Below are positions 39,095 to 49,147 of a stretch of 64,000 bases of DNA, piece by piece. This DNA comes from Hermatobates lingyangjiaoensis (lineage: Eukaryota > Arthropoda > Insecta > Hemiptera > Hermatobatidae). The notes under the pieces were generated by a model. That model saw only the letters and a list, made by a program, of their open reading frames with translations, ran no database searches and was not told where the DNA came from. The stretch lies in assembly GCA_026182355.1 (NCBI GenBank), contig JAPFBL010000973.1:1-64000 (forward strand), given 5' to 3'. Position 1 is the first letter of the stretch. Every line of letters begins with the position of its first letter. Both the position numbers and the translations under genes were made by a program.

Positions 39095-39673
39095 ATGGCC
39101 GACGATCGCATCGCTGATCGCCAGGGCTCCGAAAAGGATGCCGTCGATGCTGGCGTCCAGGAGTCGCTGTTCGACATGGGCCCGGACGAGGAAGTGGGCT
39201 ACCGCGTGCCCATCGCCTGCCAGGCCGCGGGAATCACGTACCGTCAACTCGATTACTGGGCCCGCACCGGGCTGGTCGAGCCGTCCATCCGCAACGCGCA
39301 CGGCTCCGGCTCGCAGCGCCTCTACTCCTTCCGCGACATTCTCGTGCTGAAGATCGTCCGCGGACTGCTGGACACCGGCATTTCTCTTCAGAACATCCGC
39401 CTGGCCGTGGACAAGCTCCGCGACCTGGGCGTCGACGACCTGGCGACCATCACCCTGGTCTCCGACGGCCGCACCGTTTACCAGTGCCGCTCCAACGAGG
39501 AGGTCATCGACCTGCTCAACGGCGGCCAGGGAGTGTTCGGCATCGCCGTGCCGGGCATCATGAAGGAGCTCGCCGGCTCCATCGCCAGCTTCCCGTCGGA
39601 GCGCGTCGACGGCACTCCGGTCGAGGCCCCGGTCGACGAGCTGGCCGCCCGCCGCCGTCGCCGCATCGGCTAG
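39095..39673 (+). CDS. MerR-family transcriptional regulator (Cg1633-type)
   Basis: 192 residues, intact. ATG 39095 with GGGGAGAA eight bases upstream. The N-terminal helix-turn-helix is VGYRVPIACQAAGITYRQLDYWARTGLVEPSIRNAHGSGSQRLYSFRD, with Tyr-Trp-Ala replacing the usual recognition end. A dimerisation helix (DTGISLQNIRLAVDKLRDLG) follows. It carries no Cys ligands for metals. It is conserved with ftsR, and its targets are unknown. Confidence 0.9.
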   Translation: MADDRIADRQGSEKDAVDAGVQESLFDMGPDEEVGYRVPIACQAAGITYRQLDYWARTGLVEPSIRNAHGSGSQRLYSFRDILVLKIVRGLLDTGISLQNIRLAVDKLRDLGVDDLATITLVSDGRTVYQCRSNEEVIDLLNGGQGVFGIAVPGIMKELAGSIASFPSERVDGTPVEAPVDELAARRRRRIG

Positions 39674-39683
39674 CGATCCGATG

Positions 39684-39714
39684 ACGCCCCGCATCTCCCC
39701 GCGGGGCGTTTTCG
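39684..39714. terminator. Terminator between convergent merR and VWA genes
   Basis: ACGCCCCGC (39684-39692) pairs with GCGGGGCGT (39701-39709) over an 8-base loop, followed by TTTTCGCTT. It lies in the 60-base gap between two converging genes and could serve both. Confidence 0.85.
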
Positions 39715-39733
39715 CTTAAGTGGGTGCCGCGCC

Positions 39734-41411
39734 CTAGAGCCCCATGGCCGTGACGAGGGCTCCGTGCAGGTCGGCCCCGGCGACGTGCACCGCGCCGCCG
39801 GTTTCGTCGGCCAGCCGATGCAACGCACCGCCCGTGGCGTCCTCGCCGATGATGACCACGTCGACGCGCACCGCCCGGTCCGTGGTCGCGGCCGCCCTGA
39901 TGCCGTCGATCGCCGCCCGGGCATCGTCTTCCGTGGCGTCGCTTCCAGTTGTCACCAGCACCACGCGGTTGGCCACGCCGGGCGCCCACGCTTCGGCGGC
40001 GTACTCGACGGCCGGCCCGATCGACCGCCACAGCCACGGGTCGCCTCCCGTGCCGAACTGACCCAGCATTTCGATGGACCGGTCCTTCGCGCCCGGCCCG
40101 AACAGGACGTTCGGGCGGACCGGGCTGGTCACGCCCGGCGACATGGGGGAGGAGTAATTCCACAGCGCCACCCGGCGGCCCTCGCCCTCGGCGGCCTGGC
40201 CGAGCAGCGGGGTCAACGTCGCGCGCACGGGCTCCAGATCGACGCCGGTGGACGTGTCCAGCAACACTAGCGTCGATCCCGCGGGCTCGATGGCCGGAGC
40301 GGGCGGGGCAGCGCCGGGGTCTCCTCCGGGCGCGCCCTCGGGTGCCGGGGCGGGGGAGTCGATCGGCGCACCGGCCCCGGGATCGGTCTTTCCGGGCCGC
40401 GACCCCGGGCACGATCTCGCCGGCGGGCCCGGCGAGCGGGCCGGCCGCTCCTTCATCGCCCCCGTCCGGCGCGTCGGCGTCGACGCCGTTCTTCCGGGCG
40501 AACTTGACCAGGTCCGCCGCCGCGCGCGCATTCGTCTCGTCGATGGGCCCGCCGGAGGTGAAGGCGACCATTGGCGCGGACAGCGACGGCGATCCTTCCG
40601 GCGAGAGGAAGGTCAAGCCCTGCGCCCCCGATTTCGCGGCCGCGTCGACCATCGATTTCGTGGCCGCCACGGCGGCGTATCCCTCGGCCGTGCCATTGGC
40701 CAGCTGACCGAGCAACGCTTCGGAGGTGAAGCGGCCGCCCGCGGCCAACCGCGGCTCGGAGACCCCCATGAGATCGCCGGGTGCGGCGTCGGGCGCGAGC
40801 CGGGCATTGACGATCGACGACGTCACCGCGTCGGAACCGCCGGGCGTGGCGATGGTCAGGCCCTCGGTTCCGGCGAGGTCCGTCCAGGACTTGCCCTCGA
40901 GCTCCGGGGCCCGGTCGGAGCGGACCGCCAGGCCGACGGGCTCGGGGGCGAAGCGGGCGATGTCGCCGTCGGCGCCGACGGTGCCGGCACCGCGGGCGGC
41001 TTCGACGAAGGAGTCGTCGGCGGGGACCCACACCGCCGGCAGGACAGGCTTGAAGCCCCCGGCACCGCCGGCGCCACCGCCGTCTCCCTGTTCGCGGATG
41101 ACGTCGAGGATCTGCTGCGAACCGTTGACGGTCACCTGCGGGCGCACGCAGTAGTCGCGGACGACGGGCTCGGTCGCGGCCCATTCGTTCACCTTGTCGC
41201 GCACGGCTCCGGCCACGGCGGGGTCGGCGGTGGCCACGAGCGTCAGGTCGCCCTTGACGCACTTGCCGCCGGCGCCGAGCTCCTCGCGCTCGGAGGCCCG
41301 CAGGGCGAACCAGGCGAAGATCATGGCTCCCACGAGGATCGCCACGAGCACCACGATCAACGGCCCCTTGGCCACGCGATAGTTCGGCTTGCCGTCGGAA
41401 TGCCTGCCCAC
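39734..41411 (-). CDS. Substrate-binding and von Willebrand factor A domain protein (one frameshift)
   Basis: About 560 residues. One N-terminal transmembrane helix (GPLIVVLVAILVGAMIFAWFAL) anchors an extracytoplasmic protein. Next is a periplasmic-binding-like domain (CVKGDLTLVATADPAVAGAVRDKVNEW, with AVWVPADDSFVEAA and IATPGGSDAVTSSIVNARLA). A frameshift near 40400 leads through a Pro/Ala-rich linker to a VWA-like domain (STLVLLDTSTGVDLEPVR, VVLVTTGSDATEDDARAAIDGI). The MIDAS motif is weak (DTSTG rather than DxSxS). This actinobacterial architecture has no proven function. Confidence 0.8.
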
Positions 41412-41463
41412 GGTTGCTCAGCTCCTCATGGATGCGACTGATGTACGCCGTTCGCTGACCACT

Positions 41464-42407
41464 TTAGCCGTGAAATGACCTCGCCAATCGGAGCAACTCC
41501 GTGCGAATCGGCGCGGCGCGCCCCGCCAAATCCCGCTGCCTGGCTACGTACTCGGCCTTGCCCTCGGGAGTTTCTATCCGAACGGGCTCGAATCCGTGAT
41601 CGGCCAAGTCGTAGGGCGACGCCTCCATGTCCAGGCGCCGCACGTCGCGAGCCAGTTCGAAGGTGTCGAGCCACAGCTCGCCGGGGACGAGGGGGCCGAG
41701 CTTCGTGGCCCACTTGTACAGGTCCATGTTCGCGTGCAGGCAGCCGCCCTGTTCGCAGGCCGGTTGCGTGGCGCGAGTCGGCCGGTTCTCGTTCAGCGGC
41801 ACCGCGTCGGGAGTGAAGAACCTGTAGGCGTCGTAATGCGTGCAGCGCACCCTGTTGGCCTCCACGACGCGATCCGTCGCCGCGCGCCCGAGGCGCAGGG
41901 GAACGGCGTGGCGGGTTTCGTCGGCGCGGTAGACCATCGCCCATTCGTGCAGCCCGAAGCAGTCGAAGTGGGCGTCGTTGGCCATGGTCCCGCGAGCAGA
42001 TCTGCGATGTAGGAAATCGCCTTCCCTCGGCGGGCGGCGAGGGCGGCGCGATCCAGCCGCGCGATGCCGTCGTCGCCGACGCGGAAATCGCGCATGTGCG
42101 ACACGTGTTCGGCGGCGCGCGCGTCGTCGGCGCCGGCCAGGGCGACGCCGAGGCCGGGCGACCACCGGCGCAGCACGCCCGGCCGCACGGGGTAGTACTC
42201 GAAGAGGAAGTCCCAAACCGGGTGCTTCAGACCGCGCGACCGACGCTCCAGGTGGCCGGCGCACAGATCATCGGCGCGGCGGGCATGGGCGCGGGCGCGG
42301 TGCAGCCATTCGTCGAGCGGCAGCACCACGTCGGCGGTGGAGCGGTGGCTGGGGCCCGAGCCGAGGCCGGAGCCGACGCGGGTGCCGGAGGTCTCGCCGG
42401 CCGTCAT
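41464..42407 (-). CDS. Protein annotated in relatives as 3-methyladenine DNA glycosylase (one frameshift)
   Basis: About 314 residues. ATG 42407 overlaps the stop of the upstream CNNM gene (ATGA). Landmarks are DEWLHRARAHARRADDLCAGHLERRSRGLKHPVWDFLFEYYPVRPG and, after a missing G near 41988, TMANDAHFDCFGLHEWAMVYR and CEQGGCLHANMDLYKWATKLGP. Related actinobacterial proteins carry the glycosylase name, but I see no helix-hairpin-helix glycosylase motif, so that function is doubtful. The conserved HFDCFGLHEW and ANMDLYKW look catalytic or metal-binding. Confidence 0.65.
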
Positions 42408-43726
42408 GCGCCGCGGGGGCCGCCGTGCTTCGGAGGTTTATGGGACTGGATCTCGGCCGGATTCTGCGCTGGGCCGTTTGCCGGATTCTGGCCCGGTTTC
42501 TGACCCAGATTCTGGCCCGGGTTCTGCCCCGGGTTCTGGACCGACTTGGGCGCGGGCTTCGGCGCGGGCGCCTTGGTCCCCGCCTTGGCCGCCGCGCGCA
42601 CTGCCGCGGTCCTCGCCTGGGCGGCCTTCGCCGCGGTGCCCTGGGCGGTGGCGCGCCCCGGGCGGGTCGCCATGGCCCGGTTGGTTTCGTGGGTCCAGTC
42701 TCGGACGACGCCGATGTGTTCCTCGATGAGGTCCTCCAGCGCCACGATGCCCACCGGCTCGCCGCCCTCGACGGCCATGGCCATGTGCGCCGAACGGCGG
42801 CGCATCTCGCGCATGGTGCGGTCGAGGGCGCCGTCGGCGTCGACGGCGATGAGCTCGCGGATCTCCTCGTCGGGGATCGGGGTCTCGGGCCCGGACGCCG
42901 GGTCCAGGACGCGGTCGAGCACGTCCTTAACGTGGACGTACCCGCGGTAGCCGCCGTCGGCGTCGGCGACGGGGAACCGGGAGAAGCCCGTTTCGGTCAC
43001 CGCCGCCTCCAGGTCGCCGACCGTCGGGGAGGTCGGCACCGTGCGGATCTTCGACGGCACGATCAGCACCTCGCGGATCGAGCGGTTCTCCGAGGACAGC
43101 GCGCGGTTGAGGCGGAAGTGCTCCTCGTCGTCGAGCAGGCCCTCCTGCCGCGACTCCGCGATCATCGACGCGAGCTCGTCGGTGTTGACCGTCGAGTCCA
43201 GCTCGTCCTTCTGGGTGATGCCGAACAGCGCCAGCGTGTGGCGGGCGACCCAGTTGAAGAACAGCAGCAGGGGCTTGGTCACCTTGTAGAACGCCAGGTG
43301 CACCGGCGTCAGCCACATGGCCATCGTCTCCGGCCCAGACAGGGCGATGTTCTTGGGCACCATTTCGCCGAGGAGGATGTGCAGGATCGACACGAGCATC
43401 AGCGCGATGGCGAAGCTGATCGGGTGGAGCAGCGACTCCGGGACGCCCAGGGAGCCGAACGGCTCCTCCAGCAGGTGGGCGATCGCCGGCTCGGAGACCT
43501 TGCCCAGCAGCAGCGAGCACACGGTGATGCCCAGCTGGGCGGCGGCGAGCATCATCGACAGGTGCTCGGTGGCGCCGAGCACGGTTTTCGCGCGCTTCTT
43601 GCCCTGGGCGATCAGCGCCTCCAGGCGGTCGCGGCGCGCGGCGATCAGCGCGAATTCCGCGCCGACGAAGAAGGCGTTGAACGCCAGCAGCAGGAAGGTG
43701 AGGGCGATGCCGAACCAGTCGCTCAT
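42404..43726 (-). CDS. CNNM/CorC-type transporter with CBS domains (HlyC family), copy 1
   Basis: 440 residues, intact. ATG 43726 overlaps the stop of copy 2 (ATGA). The DUF21 membrane domain has GIALTFLLLAFNAFFVGAEFALIAARRDRLEAL and HILLGEMVPKNIAL. A CBS pair follows (GFSRFPVADADGGYRGYVHVKDVL and HMAMAVEGGEPVGIVALEDLIEEHIG). The C-terminus is an Ala-rich then Asn/Pro/Gly/Gln-rich tail of PGQN repeats instead of a CorC-HlyC domain. Family members move or sense Mg2+/Co2+. Confidence 0.88.
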   Translation of the reverse strand: MSDWFGIALTFLLLAFNAFFVGAEFALIAARRDRLEALIAQGKKRAKTVLGATEHLSMMLAAAQLGITVCSLLLGKVSEPAIAHLLEEPFGSLGVPESLLHPISFAIALMLVSILHILLGEMVPKNIALSGPETMAMWLTPVHLAFYKVTKPLLLFFNWVARHTLALFGITQKDELDSTVNTDELASMIAESRQEGLLDDEEHFRLNRALSSENRSIREVLIVPSKIRTVPTSPTVGDLEAAVTETGFSRFPVADADGGYRGYVHVKDVLDRVLDPASGPETPIPDEEIRELIAVDADGALDRTMREMRRRSAHMAMAVEGGEPVGIVALEDLIEEHIGVVRDWTHETNRAMATRPGRATAQGTAAKAAQARTAAVRAAAKAGTKAPAPKPAPKSVQNPGQNPGQNLGQKPGQNPANGPAQNPAEIQSHKPPKHGGPRGA

Positions 43727-45111
43727 CGGTCGAACATCTCCTTCGCGCGCTCCCGGGTCACGGGGATCAGCAGGGCCCGGTCGACGCGGCGGCCGTCCAT
43801 CGCCAGAATGCGGGCGTACCAGCGGCCCGCGATGCCGGATTCGAACTCGTCGAGCATGTCGCGGTCGGTCTCCGGCAGCAGCACCACGTCGCCTTCGGCG
43901 GGGATGCGGCCGAGCGCCAGCATGATCACGCCGCCCAGGGTCTCGTGGTCGCCGTCGGGCGCGAAGTACCCCAGACCTCTGGGGCAGGTCGTCGACGCGC
44001 ACCAGACCGGAGCAGTCCCAGCCTTCGGTGACGCGGCGGACTTCCTGCTCGGCTTCGGCGTCGTCGTACTCGTCGTAGACCTCGCCGAGGATTTCCTCGA
44101 CGACGTCCTCGATGGTGACGATGCCCGCCGTGCCCCCGTATTCGTCGGCGACCAGGGCGATCTGCGAACCCGCCGACCGGACCGCCTCGAGCACGGCGTC
44201 GCCGTCGAGGGATTGCGGCAGCACCGGCACCTGCCGGGCCAGTTCGGCGACGCGGGTCGTCGTGCGTCGTGCGGCGGGCACGGTGAACGCGTCCTTGACG
44301 TGGACGACGCCGACGGTGGCGTCGAGGTCGCCGTCGGTGACGGGGAAGCGGGAGCGGCCGGATTTCAGGGCGGTGGCCAGCAGGTCGGCGACGGCGTCGT
44401 CGACGTCGAGCGAAATGATGGCGACCGCGGCGTCATCAGGTCCTCGGCGGTGGTTTCGCCGAATTCCAGGGAGCTCTGCAGCACCTGCGCCTTCGACTTG
44501 TCCAGCGCGCCGTGCCGGGCGGAGTTCCGCACCAGCGCGCCGAGCTCCTGCGCCGAGCGGGCCGACGCCAGTTCGTCGGCGGGTTCGATGCCCAGCTTGC
44601 GCACCATCCAGTTGGCGGTGAGGTTCATCGACTGGATGAACATGTGGAACGCCCAGTTGAACCACATCACGGGCCGGGCGGTGAAGCGGGCGACGGCCAG
44701 CGGCTCGGTGATGGCGATGTTCTTGGGCACCAGTTCGCCGTAGATCATCGACAGCCCGGTGGCCACGATCAGCGCCAGCACCAGCGCGGTCGGTCCGGTC
44801 GCGGTTTCCGGAAGTCCGACCCATCCGAGCATCGGGCCGAAGTAGCGGGCGAGCACCGGCTCCGCCAAAAAGCCGGTGGCCAGCGTGGTCAGCGTGATGC
44901 CCAGCTGCGCCCCGGAAAGGTGGAACGACAGGCGGTTGTGGGCCTTGCGCACGGAATGCGCCTGCCCGTCGCCGCGCTTGCGCACGTCATTGTCGATCGA
45001 CGAGCGCTCCACGCCGGTCAGCGCGAACTCGAAGGCGACGAACAGCCCCGTGCCCGCGGTCAGCGCGATGAAGCCGAGGACCGCGACGATGTTGAGGAAT
45101 ATGTCCATCAT
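43723..45111 (-). CDS. CNNM/CorC-type transporter with CBS and CorC_HlyC domains, copy 2 (two frameshifts)
   Basis: About 463 residues; starts at ATG 45111 (MMDIFLNIVAVLGFIALTAGTGLFVAFEFALTGVERSSI). DUF21 motif IYGELVPKNIAI. A frameshift near 44440 separates AEDLMTPRS from VAIISLDVDDAVADLL. The CBS pair (SRFPVTDGDLDATVGVVHVKD, QIALVADEYGGTAGIVTIEDVVEEILGEV) is intact. A second break near 43980 precedes the CorC_HlyC domain (TLGGVIMLALGRIPAEGDVV). Unlike copy 1 it keeps that transporter-associated domain, so the two may form a heteromeric pair. Confidence 0.86.
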
Positions 45112-45209
45112 TAGGGAAAGATCCTACTCCGTCGCGGCCGTGGGGGCCCGCCGACCCGGCCGTTCCCGCCGGTGCCGTGCCCCTCCCGTTTTGCGCCTGC
45201 TTATCGCCG

Positions 45210-46581
45210 CTACTTCTTGCCGCGCTTGCGCTTGGGCCGGTGGGGGCGCGAGGCCCGCGCCGGACCCCGGCCGGGCTTTCCCCGTCCGGTTCCCGCTTGA
45301 CGACGGCCCGCGCCCTGCCCCGAGCCGCGTGCCTCCCGGCCGGCTCCCGACCCGCTCCGCCCGCGTGCGGGGCCCGGGGGTTTGCGGGCGCCGGTCCACT
45401 TCTTCAGCGCCTTCGAACCGGGGGAGACGTCGATCATCTCGGGGTCCACGCCAGCGGCGCGCAGCATGTCGGCGACGTCGTCGGCCTGGCGGTCGCGACG
45501 ATGGTCACCACCGTGCCAGTCCGCGCCGGCGCGTGCCGTGCGGCCGGAACGGTGGACGTAGGTGGCGGCCTCCGGCGGCGGGTCGACGTGGACGACCAGG
45601 TCGAGGGAATCGACGTCGATGCCGCGGGCGGCGACGTCGGTGGCCACAAGGACGGGGATCTCGCCCGAGGCGAAATCGGCCAGTGCTTTCCGGCGGGCGG
45701 TCTGGCCGCGGTCGCCGTGCAGCGCCTCGGCTCGGATGCCCTGGCCGGCCAGGAACTCGGCCAGGCCGGTGACGCGGTGGCGGGTGTTGCCGAAGAACAC
45801 CACCCGGCCCTCGCGGGCGGCGATCCACGCGGTGACGGCGTCGGCGGCGTCGTTGTCGGGCACCCGGAAGACCAGGTGCTTCATCGTCTCCCACCGACAC
45901 GACGGCCTCGGACACCTCGTGGCGGGCCGGGGACCGCCCCTCCATGAGCGCCTCGGCGGCGTCGTCGAGCGTCGCGGAGAACAGCATGCGCACCGCCCCC
46001 GCCGGGGTGGCGCGCAGGAGGCCGAGGACGTCGGGCAGGAACCCCAGCGCCGCCAACTCGTCGGCCTCGTCGATGACCGCGACGGCGACGTCGTCAAGCG
46101 AAAGCCATCCCTTCCGGCGCAAATCGTGCGCGCGGCCCGGGGTGACCACGGCGATGTCGACGGGCGCGGCGAGCGTGAGCTTCTGCCGCGCGATGTTCTC
46201 GCCGCCGACGAAGGCCCGCACCCGCAGGCCGGCCGCCGCACCGAGATCGCCCAGGACGTCGGCGATCTGGTCGGCGAGCTCGCGGGTCGGGGCGATGACC
46301 AGGCCACGTGGGCGGCCCGGACGGGACGCCGACCCCGCCAGCGCCTGGACCAGCGGGATGCCGAACGCCAGCGTCTTGCCGGACCCCGTGGGGGCGCGGC
46401 CGAGGATGTCGCGGCCGGCGAGGGCGTCGGGCAGGACGGCCGCCTGGATCGGCGTCGGCTCGGTGACGCGCATGGACCGCAGGGTGCGGCGCACGGCCTC
46501 CGACGCCCCGAGCTCCCCGAAGGAAGGGGAGGAGATGCCGGTGATGTCTACGCCTCCACCTCGGAGCGGTCGCCCGACCAC
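45210..46581 (-). CDS. DEAD-box RNA helicase (frameshifted)
   Basis: Q-motif SFGELGASEAVRRTLRSMRVTEPTPIQ, motif I APTGSGKT, Ia PTRELADQ, motif II IDEADE and motif III SAT are in the first frame. An extra G near 45889 breaks it before MKHLVFRVPDNDAADAV. Helicase C motifs VFFGNTRHRV, VLVATDVAARGID and HRSGRTARAG follow, with two compensating shifts near 45525 and 45480. The basic C-terminal tail (PHRPKRKRGKK) suits RNA binding. ATG 46581 overlaps the gnd end by 34 bases. Confidence 0.87.
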
Positions 46582-47991
46582 AGCGTGTGGAAGGAGCCCT
46601 CCTTGTCCGTGCGGCGGTAGGTGTGGGCGCCGAAGAAGTCGCGCTGGCCCTGGATCAGGGCCGCCGGCAGGCGCTCGGCGCGCAGGGCGTCGTAGTAGGC
46701 CAGCGAGGACGAGAACACCGGGGCCGGCAGGCCCATGCGGGTGGCGGTGACCACGACGTCACGCCACGCATCCAGGCACTCGGTGACCTGGTCGCGGAAG
46801 TACGGGGCCAGCAACAGGGCTGGCAGTTCCGGATCGCGGTCGTAGGCCTCCTTGATGCGGTCGAGGAAGCGGGCGCGGATGATGCAGCCGCCGCGCCAGA
46901 TGGTGGCCAGCGCGCCGCGGTCGATGTCCCAGCCGTACTCGGCGGCGCCGGCGTTGATCTCGTCGAAGCCCTGCGAGTACGCCACGATCTTCGAGGCGTA
47001 GAGCGCGCGGCGGACCTTCTCGATGAACTCGTCGCGGTCGGCGGGACGGCCGGTGAGCTCGCCGGAGGGCAGATCGCGGGCGGCGGCGCGCTGGTCCAGG
47101 GACGACGACAGCGCGCGGGCGAAAACGGCTTCGCCGATGCCGGTGACCGGGATGCCCAGGTCCAGGGCGGCCTTGACCGTCCAGCGTCCCGTGCCCTTCT
47201 GGCCGGCGGCGTCGACGATGACGTCGACCAGCGGCTGCCCGGTGGCGGCGTCGACCTGCGACAGCACCCTCGGCGGTGATCCCCACCAGGTAGGAGTCGA
47301 GGTCGCCGGCGTTCCACTCGCGGAACACGTCGGCGATTTCAGCCGGGGAGAGGCCCGCGGCGTCGCGCAGCAGCTGGTACGCCTCGCCGATGACCTGCAT
47401 ATCGGCGTACTCGATGCCGTTGTGGACCATCTTGACGAAGTGCCCCGCGCCGTCGGTGGAGATGTGGGTGCAGCAGGGCACGCCGTCGACGTGCGCGGAC
47501 ACGGATTCCAGCAGCGGGCCGAGGGATTCGTAGGACTCGGCGGTGCCGCCCGGCATGATCGACGGGCCGTTGAGAGCGCCCTCCTCGCCGCCGGAGATGC
47601 CGGCGCCGACGTAGTGCAGGCCGCGGGCGCGGATCTCCTTTTCGCGACGGATGGTGTCGGTGTACAGCGAGTTGCCGCCGTCGATGATGATGTCGCCCTC
47701 CTCCATCGCGTCGGCGAGCTGCTCGATGACGGCGTCGGTGGCGGGGCCGGCCTGCACCATGATCAGGGCGCGGCGCGGGCGCTCCAGCGAGGCCACGAAA
47801 TCCCCGATGGTCTCCGAGGGCACGAAGGACCCCTCGTCGCCGTGGTCGGCGATGAGGGCGCGGGTCTTCTCCGGGCTGCGGTTGTACACCGCGACGGTGT
47901 GGCCGTTGCGGGCGAAGTTGCGGGCGATGTTCGAGCCCATGACTGCGAGACCGACGACGCCGATCTGTGCTTGCTGCTTCTCGTTGTCCAT
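46548..47991 (-). CDS. gnd: 6-phosphogluconate dehydrogenase, decarboxylating (one frameshift)
   Basis: Oxidative pentose-phosphate pathway step giving ribulose-5-phosphate and NADPH. It starts at ATG 47991 (MDNEKQQAQIGVVGLAVMGSNIARNFARNGHTVAVYNRS). Landmarks: GISGGEEGALNGPSIMPGG, HFVKMVHNGIEYADMQ with the catalytic Lys and Asn, GQKGTGRWT, and a C-terminus with RRDFFGAHTYRR-like sequence. An extra G near 47268 breaks LVGITAEVLSQVDAATGQPL. Without it the length is 480, as expected. It is divergent from the MoxR gene. Confidence 0.96.
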
Positions 47992-48043
47992 GCCCGTCAG
48001 TTTAAGCGCACGGGTCCGCGGCGTGCCGGTAGCATCGGGCGCC

Positions 48044-49147
48044 ATGGAAACGCGGGCGCAGGTCACCCTTGCGGAAGAACGCTTCGCCGGGGAATTGGAC
48101 TTCCTCTGCTCGGTGGACGATGGCGCGCGCCCGCCGGGATGGGCGATGACCCCCGCGCGGGTAGTCGACTTCATCTGCGGTGCCGAGGGGCTTCGCGACG
48201 TCCGCAAGCGCCGTGACATCAGCCGCAAGTTCGTGGGCGACCGCGCGCTCGTGGAGAGGTGCGTGGTCACCCTGGCAGGCTCGCGGGCGCTGATGCTGGT
48301 CGGCGAGCCGGGCACGGCGAAGTCGATGCTGTCGGAGCTGCTGTCCGCCGCGATCTGCGGCACCTCGGGTTTGACGGTGTAGGGCAGCGCGGGCACGACG
48401 GAGGACCAGCTGCGCTACGGCTGGAACTACGGCCTGCTGCTCACCGGCGGCCCCTCGAGGGAAGCGCTGGTGCCGTCGCCGGTGATGCAGGCGATGGAAT
48501 CCGGGCGCATCGCCCGCGTCGAGGAGATCACCCGCTGCCTGCCCGAGGTCCAGGACGCGATGGTGCCCGTGCTGTCGGAGCAGCGCATCGCCGTGCCCGA
48601 GCTCGGCGAGCATTCGGTGGCCGCCGTGGAGGGCTTCGGCGTCATCGCCACCGCCAACCTGCGGGACAAGGGCGTCAGCGAAATGAGCGCCGCGCTCAAG
48701 CGCCGCTTCAACTTCGAGCTGGTCGAACCCATCGCCGACGCCGGCGCCGAAATGGCGCTCGTCGCCGAGAAGACCAAGGCCGCGCTCGAGCGGGCCGACG
48801 TCATCGCCGAGGTGGACGAGGAGGTCGTGTCCACGCTGGTCACGATCTTCCGCGATCTGCGGGTCGGACGAACCCGCGAAGGATGGGCCGTCGAAAATCC
48901 GGGGTCCGTGCTGTCCACCGCGGAGGCCGTGGCCATTTCCTCGTCCATCGCGCTGGCGGAGGCGTATTTCCCGGGCACCGCCGGCAGCGAGTCGATCCCG
49001 GGCCACCTGCTCGGTGCGGTGCGCAAGGACGACGACCGCGACGCCGACCGGCTGCGCGCCTACTGGGACTCCGCCGTGCACCGGCGCGCCGAGTCCGACC
49101 CCGAGGGCCCGTGGGCGCGGTTGTGGGGGCGGCGGGGTCTGCTGTGA
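48044..49147 (+). CDS. MoxR-family AAA+ ATPase (in-frame TAG)
   Basis: 367 residues from ATG 48044, divergent from gnd over 52 bases. P-loop GEPGTAKSMLSELL, GSAGTTEDQLRYGWNYGLLLTGG, Walker B region IARVEEITRCLPEVQDAM, sensor 1 VIATANLRDKGVSEMS and arginine region LKRRFNFELV. TAG 48380-48382 sits between SGLTV and GSAGTTEDQ; relatives have Gln there (CAG to TAG). The stop overlaps the GTG of the next gene (GTGA), so ATPase and DUF5682 products are coupled. MoxR proteins act as chaperone-like remodellers, usually with VWA partners. Confidence 0.87.

Noticed and set aside
41978..44743. 921-residue plus-strand open frame
   Set aside because: It lies opposite the two CNNM genes and has only shadow composition.
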